Source: Promethearchaeota archaeon (GTDB lineage: Archaea > Asgardarchaeota > Lokiarchaeia > Sigyniarchaeales > SOKP01). From it: a stretch of DNA of 64,000 nt. Of the stretch, positions 1 to 8,366 are shown in pieces; the first letter of the stretch is position 1, and each line of letters opens with the position of its first letter. The translations under genes and the position numbers were made by a program. The stretch is taken from assembly GCA_030606485.1 (NCBI GenBank), contig JAUWGH010000005.1, positions 74,129 through 138,128 on the forward strand. Reading direction: 5' to 3'. The notes beneath the pieces are model-generated. The model searched no databases, was not told the origin of the DNA, and saw only the letters and a program-made list of their open reading frames with translations.

Positions 1-1038
1 GATGGTGTTGGTCCTGAAGTTGTGAATGAAGGATTAAAAATTCTCAAGATTATTAATGAGTATTCAGATTTAAAAATGGAATTTTGTGAAGCTCCAGCTG
101 GTGGGTCCGTCTATAAAACTTATGGGGAAAGCCTCCCTGAAAAATCATTAAACATTATAGAAAAGTCGGATGCAATTCTTTTTGGTGCGATAGGATTACC
201 TGATTTACCAACAGGTGTTGCTGAGCTTGCAATCTTAAAAATAAGGCAAGAATTTGATTTATACGTGAATCTCCGACCCATTAAATTATATGAAACTGCA
301 ATTGATTGCTGTCCGTTGAAAGATGAATATATAGGAGATGGAATTGATATGACTATCGTTCGAGAGAATACTGAGGGCTTATATGCAAAAATTGGGGGTA
401 TCTTAAGGGATGAAATTGCTTCAAATATTATGCTTTATACCCGTAAAGGATGCGAGAGAGTTATCAAATATGCTTTTGAATATGCAAAAAAAAGGAATCA
501 TAAAAAAATCACTTCAGTTGATAAAGCTAATGTCTTGGCATGCAGTCAGTTGTGGAGAAAGATATTTGAAGAAATTGGTATGAAATATCCCAATATTGAT
601 AAAGAGAACTTCTTAATTGATGCATTTTGTCAATGGATAATTCGCAAACCATATACATGTCAAACTGTAGTTACTGGTAATTTATTTGGAGATATTATTA
701 GTGACGAGGCTGCTTATCTTTTAGGAAGTCTTGGTATGGCACCAAGCGGTAATATTAATCCTGGAAAACTATCAATGTATGAACCAATTCATGGTGCTGC
801 GCCTGATATTGCGGGTCAAGGAATTGCAAACCCTGTGGGAACAATATTAAGTGTAAAGTTAATGGTTGAAGAATCTTTTCAACGGAAAGATTTAGGTAAA
901 GATATTGAGAATTGTGTAGAACAGGCCTTAGGTGAAGGTAGAACCATGGACATTAAATCAGATAAATTAAAAATTCTATCAACAATTGACATGGGTAATT
1001 TAATTGCTGGAAAATTAAAAGAACAGTTGAAAAAATAA
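1..1038 (+). CDS. Isocitrate/isopropylmalate dehydrogenase family protein, 5'-truncated by the window edge
   Basis: A member of the NAD(P)-dependent beta-decarboxylating dehydrogenase family (3-isopropylmalate, homoisocitrate, isocitrate or tartrate dehydrogenase type). The reading frame is open from base 1, and the first residues DGVGPEV are the family's N-terminal motif, so only a few residues are missing. A GTG at 22 is inside the gene, not its start. Visible family motifs are RPIKLY, VRENTEGLYA, VDKANVL (catalytic Lys region), the metal-binding stretch FGDIISDEAA with GSLGMAPSGNI, and YEPIHGAAPDIAGQGIANP. The substrate cannot be fixed from sequence alone; leucine biosynthesis is the most common role. 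The next gene is convergent. Confidence 0.9.
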   Translation, partial: DGVGPEVVNEGLKILKIINEYSDLKMEFCEAPAGGSVYKTYGESLPEKSLNIIEKSDAILFGAIGLPDLPTGVAELAILKIRQEFDLYVNLRPIKLYETAIDCCPLKDEYIGDGIDMTIVRENTEGLYAKIGGILRDEIASNIMLYTRKGCERVIKYAFEYAKKRNHKKITSVDKANVLACSQLWRKIFEEIGMKYPNIDKENFLIDAFCQWIIRKPYTCQTVVTGNLFGDIISDEAAYLLGSLGMAPSGNINPGKLSMYEPIHGAAPDIAGQGIANPVGTILSVKLMVEESFQRKDLGKDIENCVEQALGEGRTMDIKSDKLKILSTIDMGNLIAGKLKEQLKK

Positions 1039-1061
1039 GTATTTAATAGAAATTGCTATAT

Positions 1062-2636
1062 TTATAAAAAAGAGCTTATTGTACTAATCCAAGTATTGAA
1101 TTGATCCAAAAGTTCCAATCGGTATTCAGTAGTTATTTTAAAGAACAACAAAGGAATCATCTTTTTCTCGAGATATTCATTCAAGTTAAATTCTTCGATG
1201 AGTCGAGACCAGACTGCCGTTTGAGTATGGTCTTCGGAAGTTCTTAAGCCTATTAACACACTTGTATTTTCATTTATCTTATCTAAACCATTAATTACTA
1301 AATTTCGCCATTCTAAATCAATAGATCTTTTATTTCTTGCATCAAATATAAATAAAACTCCATCTGAGTCTACAATTTCTCCAATATGATTGATATAATT
1401 TTTAATAATAACTTTATCATTAAATAAATAGATTTTTTCTAATTCTTCATTTTTAACTATACTAATTTCGCCCAAATCTCGAAATTCAGTAAACAATTGT
1501 AAAGCAGGATTCCAGTATTTATTTAAACCAATAAATGATAAAATTAATTTTCCTTTTACATTAATTATTTTATTAATTTCTGAAATTAGATTTGCTTTTA
1601 CAATATTCTCCTCGTCGAGTTGTGATTTTACTATATAGTGATAGGAGATTAAAGAGAACGCATCTTCGACATTTTCCCCTGTTTTTGCACTAGTTTCTAT
1701 ATAAGAAGCTTTTAACTTATTTGCTAGTGAAACACCTTCTTGATAAGATATTTTTCTTTCCTTACTTAAATCGGTTTTATTCCCCACAACAACAACCGGA
1801 ATATCTTTACTAATAAAACCTTTTAATTCATCGTACCAATTTTCAAGATTCTCAAAAGAAGATACATTTGTTAAATCGAATACTAAAAATGCTGAATGAG
1901 CTCCTTGATAATAAGTCTTTCTAACTCTTCGAAAGAATTTTTGGGCTCCAATATCCCAGATCATTAAATTTATTGCTGTATTTAGAAATTTATAGTTATG
2001 TGTCAAAATATTTAAACCAATTGTCGCACGGTAATCGGTTGAAAATCTGTTTTCAACAAATCTCATTACGATTGATGTCTTACCAACCGCGTGGTCACCA
2101 ACAATAATAAATTTAAATTTATATTCTCCCCTGGCGAGTCTCATTTGATAAATTTGATTTTTCAACCTATCAAACTCTTGTCTTTCATCATATTCAAAAT
2201 TAGGAATATATGTTTGAATTCGATTAATATCATCTTCTGTTAATATTTGGGCACATTTTTCAGCTAAGAAATAGGCATATGGAGCAGTTTTATCAATTGA
2301 AGCGAGTGTATTTAATATAATGCTTACAGTAGCATTATCTTTCACAGATACAAATAGAATTCTGGAATCCTCTGTTTCAAAGCTCGCAGTTCCCCATTTT
2401 TTAAAGGAAAATTCATACCTAATTCTTTCTAGAATGGGGTTTACAAGAGAAGAAAGTACCGATATTGAATCTGTTTTTACTTCAAGAGAATCATCTAATG
2501 TTTTCTCTTTAAGAATGTTATCTAATTTCGCAGCAATTATCAACCCTTCATCGTCAGAAACAATTACCGCTTCAACATCAGGTACAACATCCATAAAATT
2601 TTTTAGCAAACTATTAAATAATTCTGATTTTGACAT
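1062..2636 (-). CDS. Roadblock/LC7 domain fused to Rab-like small GTPase and a degenerate second GTPase-like domain
   Basis: A 524-residue protein in three parts. Residues 1-115 look like a roadblock/LC7 (MglB-type) dimerisation domain. Residues 172-335 are a Ras/Rab-type GTPase with P-loop GDHAVGKTS (180-188), a switch I Thr (TIG), G3 WDIGAQ (227-232), G4 NKTD (286-289) and G5 ETSAK (314-318). Residues 360-524 have a GTPase-like strand/helix pattern (GVLFIFDARNKRS, then TSVLIGL) but no P-loop and no NKxD. There is no C-terminal Cys for prenylation. I chose the start at 2636 because GAGGA lies just upstream; an in-frame ATG at 2660 would add 8 residues. Roadblock domains bind Ras-like GTPases in Ragulator/Rag and MglA/MglB systems, so intramolecular control of the GTPase is plausible (inference). 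Confidence 0.85.
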   Translation of the reverse strand: MSKSELFNSLLKNFMDVVPDVEAVIVSDDEGLIIAAKLDNILKEKTLDDSLEVKTDSISVLSSLVNPILERIRYEFSFKKWGTASFETEDSRILFVSVKDNATVSIILNTLASIDKTAPYAYFLAEKCAQILTEDDINRIQTYIPNFEYDERQEFDRLKNQIYQMRLARGEYKFKFIIVGDHAVGKTSIVMRFVENRFSTDYRATIGLNILTHNYKFLNTAINLMIWDIGAQKFFRRVRKTYYQGAHSAFLVFDLTNVSSFENLENWYDELKGFISKDIPVVVVGNKTDLSKERKISYQEGVSLANKLKASYIETSAKTGENVEDAFSLISYHYIVKSQLDEENIVKANLISEINKIINVKGKLILSFIGLNKYWNPALQLFTEFRDLGEISIVKNEELEKIYLFNDKVIIKNYINHIGEIVDSDGVLFIFDARNKRSIDLEWRNLVINGLDKINENTSVLIGLRTSEDHTQTAVWSRLIEEFNLNEYLEKKMIPLLFFKITTEYRLELLDQFNTWISTISSFL

Positions 2637-2773
2637 AAGATCCTCAAAATGAAAATACAAAAAAATATTAATATATCTTTTGTATATTTTAATGAAAATA
2701 ATTAAGAAAAAAATAAATTTTTTAATATCTAATCACTCTTATAGCGTAGAAACTTTATTGAATTTGATACAAA

Positions 2774-3367
2774 ATGCCTACTTGTATAATTTGTCATGAA
2801 AATATTGAAATAGAAGAGAGTTCTAGCATAAAAAGCTATACTTGTCCAAACGGACATCAAGTTCATAGAAAATGTTTAGAAGATTGGTTAGTTCATTCCC
2901 AAGTATGCCCATTATGTGCTGAAAAATATGACTCAAATACAATTTCAGAATTTACAGAATATTTTGATAAAATAAAGGAACAAAAAGAGCAAGAAAAACA
3001 GATAAAAGCTGATATGGAACTTGAAAAAGTTATTAGTAATATTGCAGATGATATTATTCTTTTAGAAAAATTGGAACTTCCACGAAAATTAATCAAACAA
3101 AAGGAGTTTAAAAAGGCATTAGAAAAGTTATTTGCTTTGATAGATGATAACAGTCAAAATATGGATGTTTTATTTCTAATAGGAAAAACGTTTTATTTAG
3201 ATAAACAATATGCATTGGCTGTTAATCATTTAATGAAACTAATAAAAAAAGATTTTAAATATCCTCAAGGTTTTTATTATTTAGGAAAAACATATCAAGC
3301 CTTGGGTCTTAATGACAAAGCAAAATGGGCATTTGATCGAGTTCCATCTGAAGATTCAAAGTCCTAA
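2774..3367 (+). CDS. RING-H2 zinc finger protein with C-terminal TPR-like helices
   Basis: A 197-residue protein. Its N-terminus has a complete C3H2C3 RING-H2 ligand set: C4-x2-C7-x16-C24-x3-H28-x2-H31-x2-C34-x10-C45-x2-C48, with CPLC as the last pair. A charged, probably coiled-coil helix follows (about 60-90), then TPR-like repeats (about 105-190; FLIGKTFYLDKQYALAVNHL, FYYLGKTYQALGLNDKAKWA). RING-H2 domains usually recruit E2 enzymes in ubiquitin ligation, and Asgard archaea carry ubiquitin-like systems, so an E3-like role is the leading inference. No ubiquitin, E1 or E2 gene is in the window. It lies divergent from the roadblock-GTPase and 24 bases before thiDN. Confidence 0.85.
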   Translation: MPTCIICHENIEIEESSSIKSYTCPNGHQVHRKCLEDWLVHSQVCPLCAEKYDSNTISEFTEYFDKIKEQKEQEKQIKADMELEKVISNIADDIILLEKLELPRKLIKQKEFKKALEKLFALIDDNSQNMDVLFLIGKTFYLDKQYALAVNHLMKLIKKDFKYPQGFYYLGKTYQALGLNDKAKWAFDRVPSEDSKS

Positions 3368-3391
3368 TTTTAAAGCAAAAGTAGTATTTTC

Positions 3392-4804
3392 ATGGAAAAA
3401 ATATTTTGTTTAACAATTGCAGGAACCGACCCAAGCTGTGGTGCCGGAATTCAGGCTGATATTAGAACTTTTGAAAAATTTGAAGTCTATCCTTTTTCCG
3501 TTATTACTGCTGTTACATATCAAACGGCAGATTCATTTTCAGGGTATTTTCCGATTCCAATTGAGTCTTTAGAGGAACAATTAAAAATATTATTTGAAAA
3601 ATATCCCATAAAATATGCAAAAACTGGTATGATTCCAACAAAAGAATCTGTAAAAATTATCGCAGAATATTTAGATAAATATCAAGTACATTACGTTGTT
3701 GATCCAGTAACTGTTTCTAGCGTTGGAGTGAGACTAGCAGAAGAAGGTACTGAATCAGAGCTTAAAAAAACTCTCTTCCCAAATGCACAAATTATTACTC
3801 CTAATCTTAAAGAAGCAGAGTATTTCTCAGGTATTAATATTAAAACACAAGAATTTGATGATATTGAATTAATGAGAAAAGCAGCCTTAGAAATTTTATC
3901 TCTTATGACTAATGAGAAAATTGAGCATAAATCAAAGGCAGTTATTATTAAAGGGGGTCATCCTGAAAAAAACAAAATAGCTGACATAGCATTAATATCT
4001 GATTTTGAAAACAAGAAAAAAAAACAATATTTCTTAAAATTCTTAAAAGATCTAAAACCAATTGTACAAAATGTTCATGGCACTGGATGTGTTTTTTCAG
4101 CTGCTTTAACAGCTGCATTAGCCATTAAAAAGGATTTATATTTTGCAATCCAAAATGCAGAAGAATTTTTTGATGAGAATTTTGAAAATATCACGAAAAT
4201 TAACGATAGAACATATATTCTTACATTGAATTATTCACCAGAAAAAAAAGCAGTTTTAAATCAAGTAAAAGAAATTTATAATTTTATTTCAAGTTCAAAA
4301 AAATTCTCAAGATTAATTCCAGAAGTTAGAACAAATATCTCTGTATCTTTACCTAATGCACAATCGAAAATTGACGTTGCTGCGATTGAAGGGCGAATTA
4401 GTATCATTAATGGGTATCCTAAAGCCATAGGAAAAATAAAATTTGGTGTATCTGATCATACAGCAAGATTGATATTAACCGCTAAAAAATTTGACAATTC
4501 ACTAAACATTGTAATTAATATGAAATATGTTCCGGATTTAATACAAAAATTAGAAAACGACTCATTCTTTAAGATTGCGGAAATAGACAGAAGTAAACAA
4601 CCTAAAAATATAAGCTTAAAAGAGGAATCAACAATGCAGTGGATAATAAAAAAAGTTTTTGAACAACATGGAACAATTCCAGATATTATATGGGATAAAG
4701 GTGCAACTGGTAAAGAGCCAATCATGAGAGTTTTTGCAAAAGACCCAGATGAAATGATTATGAAAATTGAAAAAATGTTAAATTATTTAGAAAAATCTAA
4801 TTGA
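3392..4804 (+). CDS. thiDN: Bifunctional hydroxymethylpyrimidine (phosphate) kinase / thiamine-phosphate synthase ThiDN
   Basis: A 470-residue fusion. Residues 1-265 are ThiD, the ribokinase-fold kinase that phosphorylates HMP and HMP-P: the N-terminal motif is TIAGTDPSCGAGIQADI, the substrate region AVTYQT, and the ATP/anion-hole motif HGTGCVFSAALTAALA. Residues 300-470 are ThiN, the archaeal thiamine-phosphate synthase domain (VRTNISVSLPNA, AIEGRISIINGYPKAIG, PDIIWDKGATGKEPIMRVF). Together with ThiC at 9949-11262 it provides the pyrimidine branch and the coupling step of thiamine synthesis. It follows the RING gene by 24 bases on the same strand and may be co-transcribed. Length and domain order are typical for archaeal ThiDN. 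Confidence 0.95.
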   Translation: MEKIFCLTIAGTDPSCGAGIQADIRTFEKFEVYPFSVITAVTYQTADSFSGYFPIPIESLEEQLKILFEKYPIKYAKTGMIPTKESVKIIAEYLDKYQVHYVVDPVTVSSVGVRLAEEGTESELKKTLFPNAQIITPNLKEAEYFSGINIKTQEFDDIELMRKAALEILSLMTNEKIEHKSKAVIIKGGHPEKNKIADIALISDFENKKKKQYFLKFLKDLKPIVQNVHGTGCVFSAALTAALAIKKDLYFAIQNAEEFFDENFENITKINDRTYILTLNYSPEKKAVLNQVKEIYNFISSSKKFSRLIPEVRTNISVSLPNAQSKIDVAAIEGRISIINGYPKAIGKIKFGVSDHTARLILTAKKFDNSLNIVINMKYVPDLIQKLENDSFFKIAEIDRSKQPKNISLKEESTMQWIIKKVFEQHGTIPDIIWDKGATGKEPIMRVFAKDPDEMIMKIEKMLNYLEKSN

Positions 4805-4941
4805 ACATGTTCGTTAATCGTTTTAAATTGTATTTTCTTATAAAAAATAATCAAAATTTTGAAATTTGCGGTTCAATCTTAATAATATGAACAATATAGA
4901 TTTATTTTAAGAATTAAATTAATAATTGCTAGGGATAATCT

Positions 4942-5814
4942 TTGGTATATAAACTGGGAATATTCTATGGAACCGATTCAGACACAGAGATGTTAACTCA
5001 AAAATTTGTAGGTAATTTGATTAACGATGACAAATTTTGTGAATCTTGCGAGGAAATGGAAGTAAAAATAAAATGTGATCACTGTCGAGAACATTTGAAA
5101 AGCTATGCTGATTCAATTTACTTTTATGAACAAATCGGCGAAAATCTTCCTGAATTTGTTGAAGAACCACTGGATTTTTTTCCTAAAAATCTTCCTGAAG
5201 TGGATTTCCTTTTAGTTGTGGGAATTCATCCAGACCTATTAACTGGACTTCCGGAATATTTAAAAGATCAAAATATAAAGGCAGTTATTATTCCAATCGA
5301 AGATCCAAAATGGGTGTCTCCAGGACTTCAAAAACAAGTTTTAGAAGAATTTGAAAAATTCGGAATTCAAGCAGCATTTCCAAAACCATTTTGTTCCTTG
5401 AGTAAAGAAGTAAATGAACTAAATAGACCCGGTTTTAATGTAACCCAAGAAAGTTCTAATATTGATGAATTTATTGATTATTTTAAGATTGGAGAGCCGA
5501 TTGTATTTTTTTTAATAAGTAAAGATGGAAAAACAATTGAAGATGCACACGTAATACAATCCGCTCCATGCGGTTCTACTTATTATATTGTCCAACAATT
5601 AAAATCAAAAGAAATTAATGATAAAGAGCTTTCCCTAAATGAACGTATTAGTAAAGCCCATCACTCATATCCTTGTAATGCCTCTATGGATCAAGATAAT
5701 ATATTAAAGGATACAATCCTTCATATAGGTGGTATATTAGTTAGAAATGCCGTTAGAAGAGTATTAAATCTTAAGGAAGATGAGGGATTTAAACTTTCTT
5801 ACGTTATCGTTTAA
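4942..5814 (+). CDS. DUF166 family protein
   Basis: A 290-residue protein recognised as DUF166, an archaeal family sometimes annotated as thymidylate-synthase-like; its function is not established. Cysteines cluster near the N-terminus (CESCEE, then CDHC) and at residues 213 and 251 (SAPCGST, SYPCNAS), which suggests a metal or cluster site. The central part contains VDFLLVVGIHPDLL and AVIIPIEDPKWVSPG. The start is TTG at 4942, favoured by an AGGG site at 4931-4934; the first ATG is internal. It is flanked by about 130-base AT-rich gaps, so it is probably a single-gene unit. Confidence 0.8.
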   Translation: MVYKLGIFYGTDSDTEMLTQKFVGNLINDDKFCESCEEMEVKIKCDHCREHLKSYADSIYFYEQIGENLPEFVEEPLDFFPKNLPEVDFLLVVGIHPDLLTGLPEYLKDQNIKAVIIPIEDPKWVSPGLQKQVLEEFEKFGIQAAFPKPFCSLSKEVNELNRPGFNVTQESSNIDEFIDYFKIGEPIVFFLISKDGKTIEDAHVIQSAPCGSTYYIVQQLKSKEINDKELSLNERISKAHHSYPCNASMDQDNILKDTILHIGGILVRNAVRRVLNLKEDEGFKLSYVIV

Positions 5815-5943
5815 ATGATCTTTTATTTTAGTTTATGCTACCAATAATTAACTTCTAATACTTAGTCAAATTTTTCTATTCAATCATAATCGTTTTTTTT
5901 ATTTTAAATTTAAATTGATAACTTATAAAATATAGAATTAATT

Positions 5944-7467
5944 ATGAGTCGAACTGCTAAAGTAAATCAAGTAATTTTAATTGTTATTGATGATGTTAGG
6001 GCTTCGCATCTTTATGGATGGATTAACCAAGGAAAACTTCCAAACATGGCTCAACTTGCTAAAAATGGAATCTCGTGTCAGAATTCTATTACAACTTTTC
6101 CGAGCATTACTTATCCTTGCTATTCTAATATCATGACTGGTGCCTATTCTGGTTATTACCCTAAAGAAGGAAGTGGTATTCCGACTTATAATTGGATCAG
6201 TCGGACAGACCCTCCTTCAGAAGGGAAAAAGTTGCCTTTTATTCGCAATTACGGAGATAGACGTCAAACATGGAAAATTAGTAAAGACTTGGGACCTAAT
6301 GTTCAAACAATTTTTGAACAAGCTGGTGAAGGAAACTTTCTAAGCGTAATAAACACAGTATATCGTGGATCGCACTTCCAAATTCCTCAAAAATATGAAA
6401 CAGAAATAACATTAAAAACTATTGAGGAGGTTTTCCAAAAACCAGAAAAATTCTTTTCTGTTAAGGAAGTTCCAAAAATTACTGTAGGATATATACCAAA
6501 AACAGATGATCTTATGCACCATGCAGGTTTTGACCATCCAGATTATATTAATGAAGTCTTAAGTTGCGACGAGTATATTGGGTCTTTACTTAGCACACTT
6601 AAAAATATTGGATATTACGAGGATACAGCAATCTGTATTGTCTCAGATCATGGCAATTATAAAGCGCAAAATATGTATGACCTCGAACCTTTTTTCCAAA
6701 AAAAAGGATTAATACCTTATGTTCCTAAAAAAGAAGTTGGTGATTTTGACGCAGCATTCGGTTCTATCGGATTTTTCAATTTCCGAGGAGATACTTGGCA
6801 TCATCATCCTACTATTAAACAAATGCGAAATTTTGAACCAAGTGGAATAGGGAGTAAAAAATTGGATTTATTCGAAACCTTATGGGAAATTCCAGGTGTA
6901 AAATTAATGTATTATCGTGACGATAATAATACGCCAGATCGAGGAATAATTCATCTTGAGCGACGGGATAAAAAGACTGGAAAAATTATGAAAGGTAGAA
7001 TTGAATACGATGGACATGGAAAAAATCAAAAGACAAAATACACTTTTGATAACGAAGATTTATTTGGATACGAGAATCACAAGGATATGAAAGAACTTTT
7101 AGATAATAAAGCACATACAATTGACGAATGGTTAGCAGCAACCAACCAAATAGATTATCCAATCTTCATTGACCAACTTCCACGGTATTTTAAAAATCCA
7201 CGGGCATGTGATATTATGATCTCTACAATTGGTGAATACGGTTTTGGATATGAGCATGGTAAGACAGTTGCCACTTATCCATATTCTCACGACATTGCTA
7301 TTAAAAAATCAATGACTGTCCCGTTGATTATAGGAGGCTCTCTTGAAATTCCATCCTTCGAGGTCCCTTATTGCAAAACAACGGATGTTGTTCCAACTTT
7401 ATTAGATTTGTTGGGAATTAAACCACATTGGAGTGTTGTAGGAAAATCCCTGTTGAATTATAAGTGA
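5944..7467 (+). CDS. Alkaline phosphatase superfamily hydrolase (nucleotide pyrophosphatase/phosphodiesterase type)
   Basis: A 507-residue type I phosphodiesterase/NPP-like enzyme. Metal and nucleophile positions are visible: Asp16 in VIDD, the nucleophile Thr56 in FPSITYP, KTDDLMHHAGFDHPDY, and SDHGNY. The nucleophile region carries Thr, not the C/S-x-P-x-R of sulfatases, so phosphomonoester or phosphodiester hydrolysis is expected. There is no signal peptide, so it is probably cytosolic. A clear paralogue lies at 47183-48784 on the other strand; both share LMYYKDDNNT/LMYYRDDNNT and the C-terminal PTLLDLLG/PTLLQMLG region. The substrate is unknown. Confidence 0.88.
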   Translation: MSRTAKVNQVILIVIDDVRASHLYGWINQGKLPNMAQLAKNGISCQNSITTFPSITYPCYSNIMTGAYSGYYPKEGSGIPTYNWISRTDPPSEGKKLPFIRNYGDRRQTWKISKDLGPNVQTIFEQAGEGNFLSVINTVYRGSHFQIPQKYETEITLKTIEEVFQKPEKFFSVKEVPKITVGYIPKTDDLMHHAGFDHPDYINEVLSCDEYIGSLLSTLKNIGYYEDTAICIVSDHGNYKAQNMYDLEPFFQKKGLIPYVPKKEVGDFDAAFGSIGFFNFRGDTWHHHPTIKQMRNFEPSGIGSKKLDLFETLWEIPGVKLMYYRDDNNTPDRGIIHLERRDKKTGKIMKGRIEYDGHGKNQKTKYTFDNEDLFGYENHKDMKELLDNKAHTIDEWLAATNQIDYPIFIDQLPRYFKNPRACDIMISTIGEYGFGYEHGKTVATYPYSHDIAIKKSMTVPLIIGGSLEIPSFEVPYCKTTDVVPTLLDLLGIKPHWSVVGKSLLNYK

Positions 7468-7483
7468 GAATTTGCTTTTTAAG

Positions 7484-7530
7484 ATTTTTTTCTAATCTAA
7501 AAGCCTTTTTTCTCCCTTTAAATTTTGTAT
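7484..7530 (-). repeat. Copy 1 of a 47-bp duplicated gene 3' end
   Basis: These 47 bases match 24475-24521 at 44 of 47 positions, and the first 29 are identical. Here they encode the last 13 codons of the PAS protein, the stop and a run of T after it. In the second copy the same peptide end is present but has no PAS gene attached. Confidence 0.85.
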
Positions 7531-7878
7531 TTCGGTAATTTCTTGAGATACTTCTAAAGTTCCTAAATAATTTCCCTCTTTATCACGCACCGCAAAATAT
7601 CGAATATATACAAATAGATCTCCCAAATGGATCCAAAATTCTGCAACATCTCTTTTATTCTGTTTAAAATCGTTTAATATAGCAACTACTTTATCAACAC
7701 TTTTAGGTGGATGACATTTTTGAACTTTTCTTCCAATTACAGCAGGACTTCGTTTGAAGATTCTTTTATCCCCCTTACTATAATACCTAACCGTATCTTC
7801 AGCATCAATAAAAGATATTTCAACGGGTAAGGTATCTATAATTTTCTCTATCAAATCTATAGGTAAATTTTCTAACAT
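7492..7878 (-). CDS. PAS domain protein related to the C-terminal domain of DUF438 proteins
   Basis: A 128-residue stand-alone PAS domain. Motifs include LPVEISFIDAEDTVRYYSKGD at the N-terminal side, IGRKVQKCHPPKS, FKQNKRDVAEFWI and GTLEVSQEITEIQ. These are typical of the PAS module at the end of DUF438 proteins, where an N-terminal hemerythrin-like part is usual; that part is absent here. A heme, flavin or redox ligand sensor role is possible but unproven. The last codons and the following T-rich stretch are duplicated at 24475-24521 (see repeats). It is convergent with the phosphodiesterase gene. Confidence 0.82.
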   Translation of the reverse strand: MLENLPIDLIEKIIDTLPVEISFIDAEDTVRYYSKGDKRIFKRSPAVIGRKVQKCHPPKSVDKVVAILNDFKQNKRDVAEFWIHLGDLFVYIRYFAVRDKEGNYLGTLEVSQEITEIQNLKGEKRLLD

Positions 7879-8003
7879 TATTATAACACTATTTCTGATA
7901 ATTCTAAAATGTTTTAGATATAAATTTTTATTTTAGAGTTCTATATTATCTAAATGTTTTTTACAATATAATTGGTTAACAATTAGAAAAAAAATACAAA
8001 AAA

Positions 8004-8342
8004 TTATAGAATTTTTGTTTCACTTTTAGCTGTGGGTGTTTTTATTACTAAAAAACGAAAATTATTTTTAGATTCGTTTAATAAACGATGTGGAATTTTA
8101 GCAGGGCTAAAAATTAATTCATCTTTCTTTACTTTTTTAGTTTCATTACCAATTTCGACAACCCCTTCACCATCAAGAATATAAAAACAAACATCCACTG
8201 GAGTTATATGCTTTTTAAGAGCTTCTCCTGGCTTTAATTCAATATTTACAATAGTAGCGTGATCGAATGAAAATAATTTTTTAACTGCTACCTTATGGGG
8301 TGTATCAGATATTGGTACATTATTAGTATTTATTATTTTTAT
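8004..8342 (-). CDS. Cupin domain protein, probable AUA start
   Basis: A small cupin (112 residues if begun at 8342). The sequence from about residue 30 reads IVNIELKPGEALKKHITPVD and then FYILDGEGVVEIGNET, followed by FSPAKIPHRLLNES. These are cupin motifs 1 and 2, with His and Glu candidates for metal binding. The only conventional start, GTG at 8198, would delete cupin motif 1, but the frame stays open and cupin-like up to 8342. There ATA-AAA-ATA-ATA follows a GAGGTG Shine-Dalgarno site (8350-8355) at 7-base spacing. I therefore place the start at ATA 8342 (inference). A mutated ATG is the alternative. No partner gene is obvious. Confidence 0.65.
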   Translation of the reverse strand: MKIINTNNVPISDTPHKVAVKKLFSFDHATIVNIELKPGEALKKHITPVDVCFYILDGEGVVEIGNETKKVKKDELIFSPAKIPHRLLNESKNNFRFLVIKTPTAKSETKIL

Positions 8343-8349
8343 CGGTTTT

Positions 8350-8355
8350 CACCTC
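8350..8355 (-). promoter_or_regulatory. Shine-Dalgarno site (GAGGTG) before a non-canonical AUA start
   Basis: GAGGTG on the minus strand, 7 bases before ATA at 8342. No ATG, GTG or TTG exists in the cupin frame between this site and GTG 8198, which lies inside the conserved fold, so this site decides the start. Confidence 0.6.
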
Positions 8356-8366
8356 TTATCTTAATT

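Noticed and set aside
22-1038. GTG at 22 as the start of the first gene
   Set aside because: The conserved N-terminal DGVGPEV is coded from base 1 in the same frame, so the gene begins before the window.
5944-7467. Sulfatase annotation
   Set aside because: The nucleophile region has Thr in FPSITYP and no C/S-x-P-x-R motif, which points to phosphodiesterase/phosphatase chemistry.
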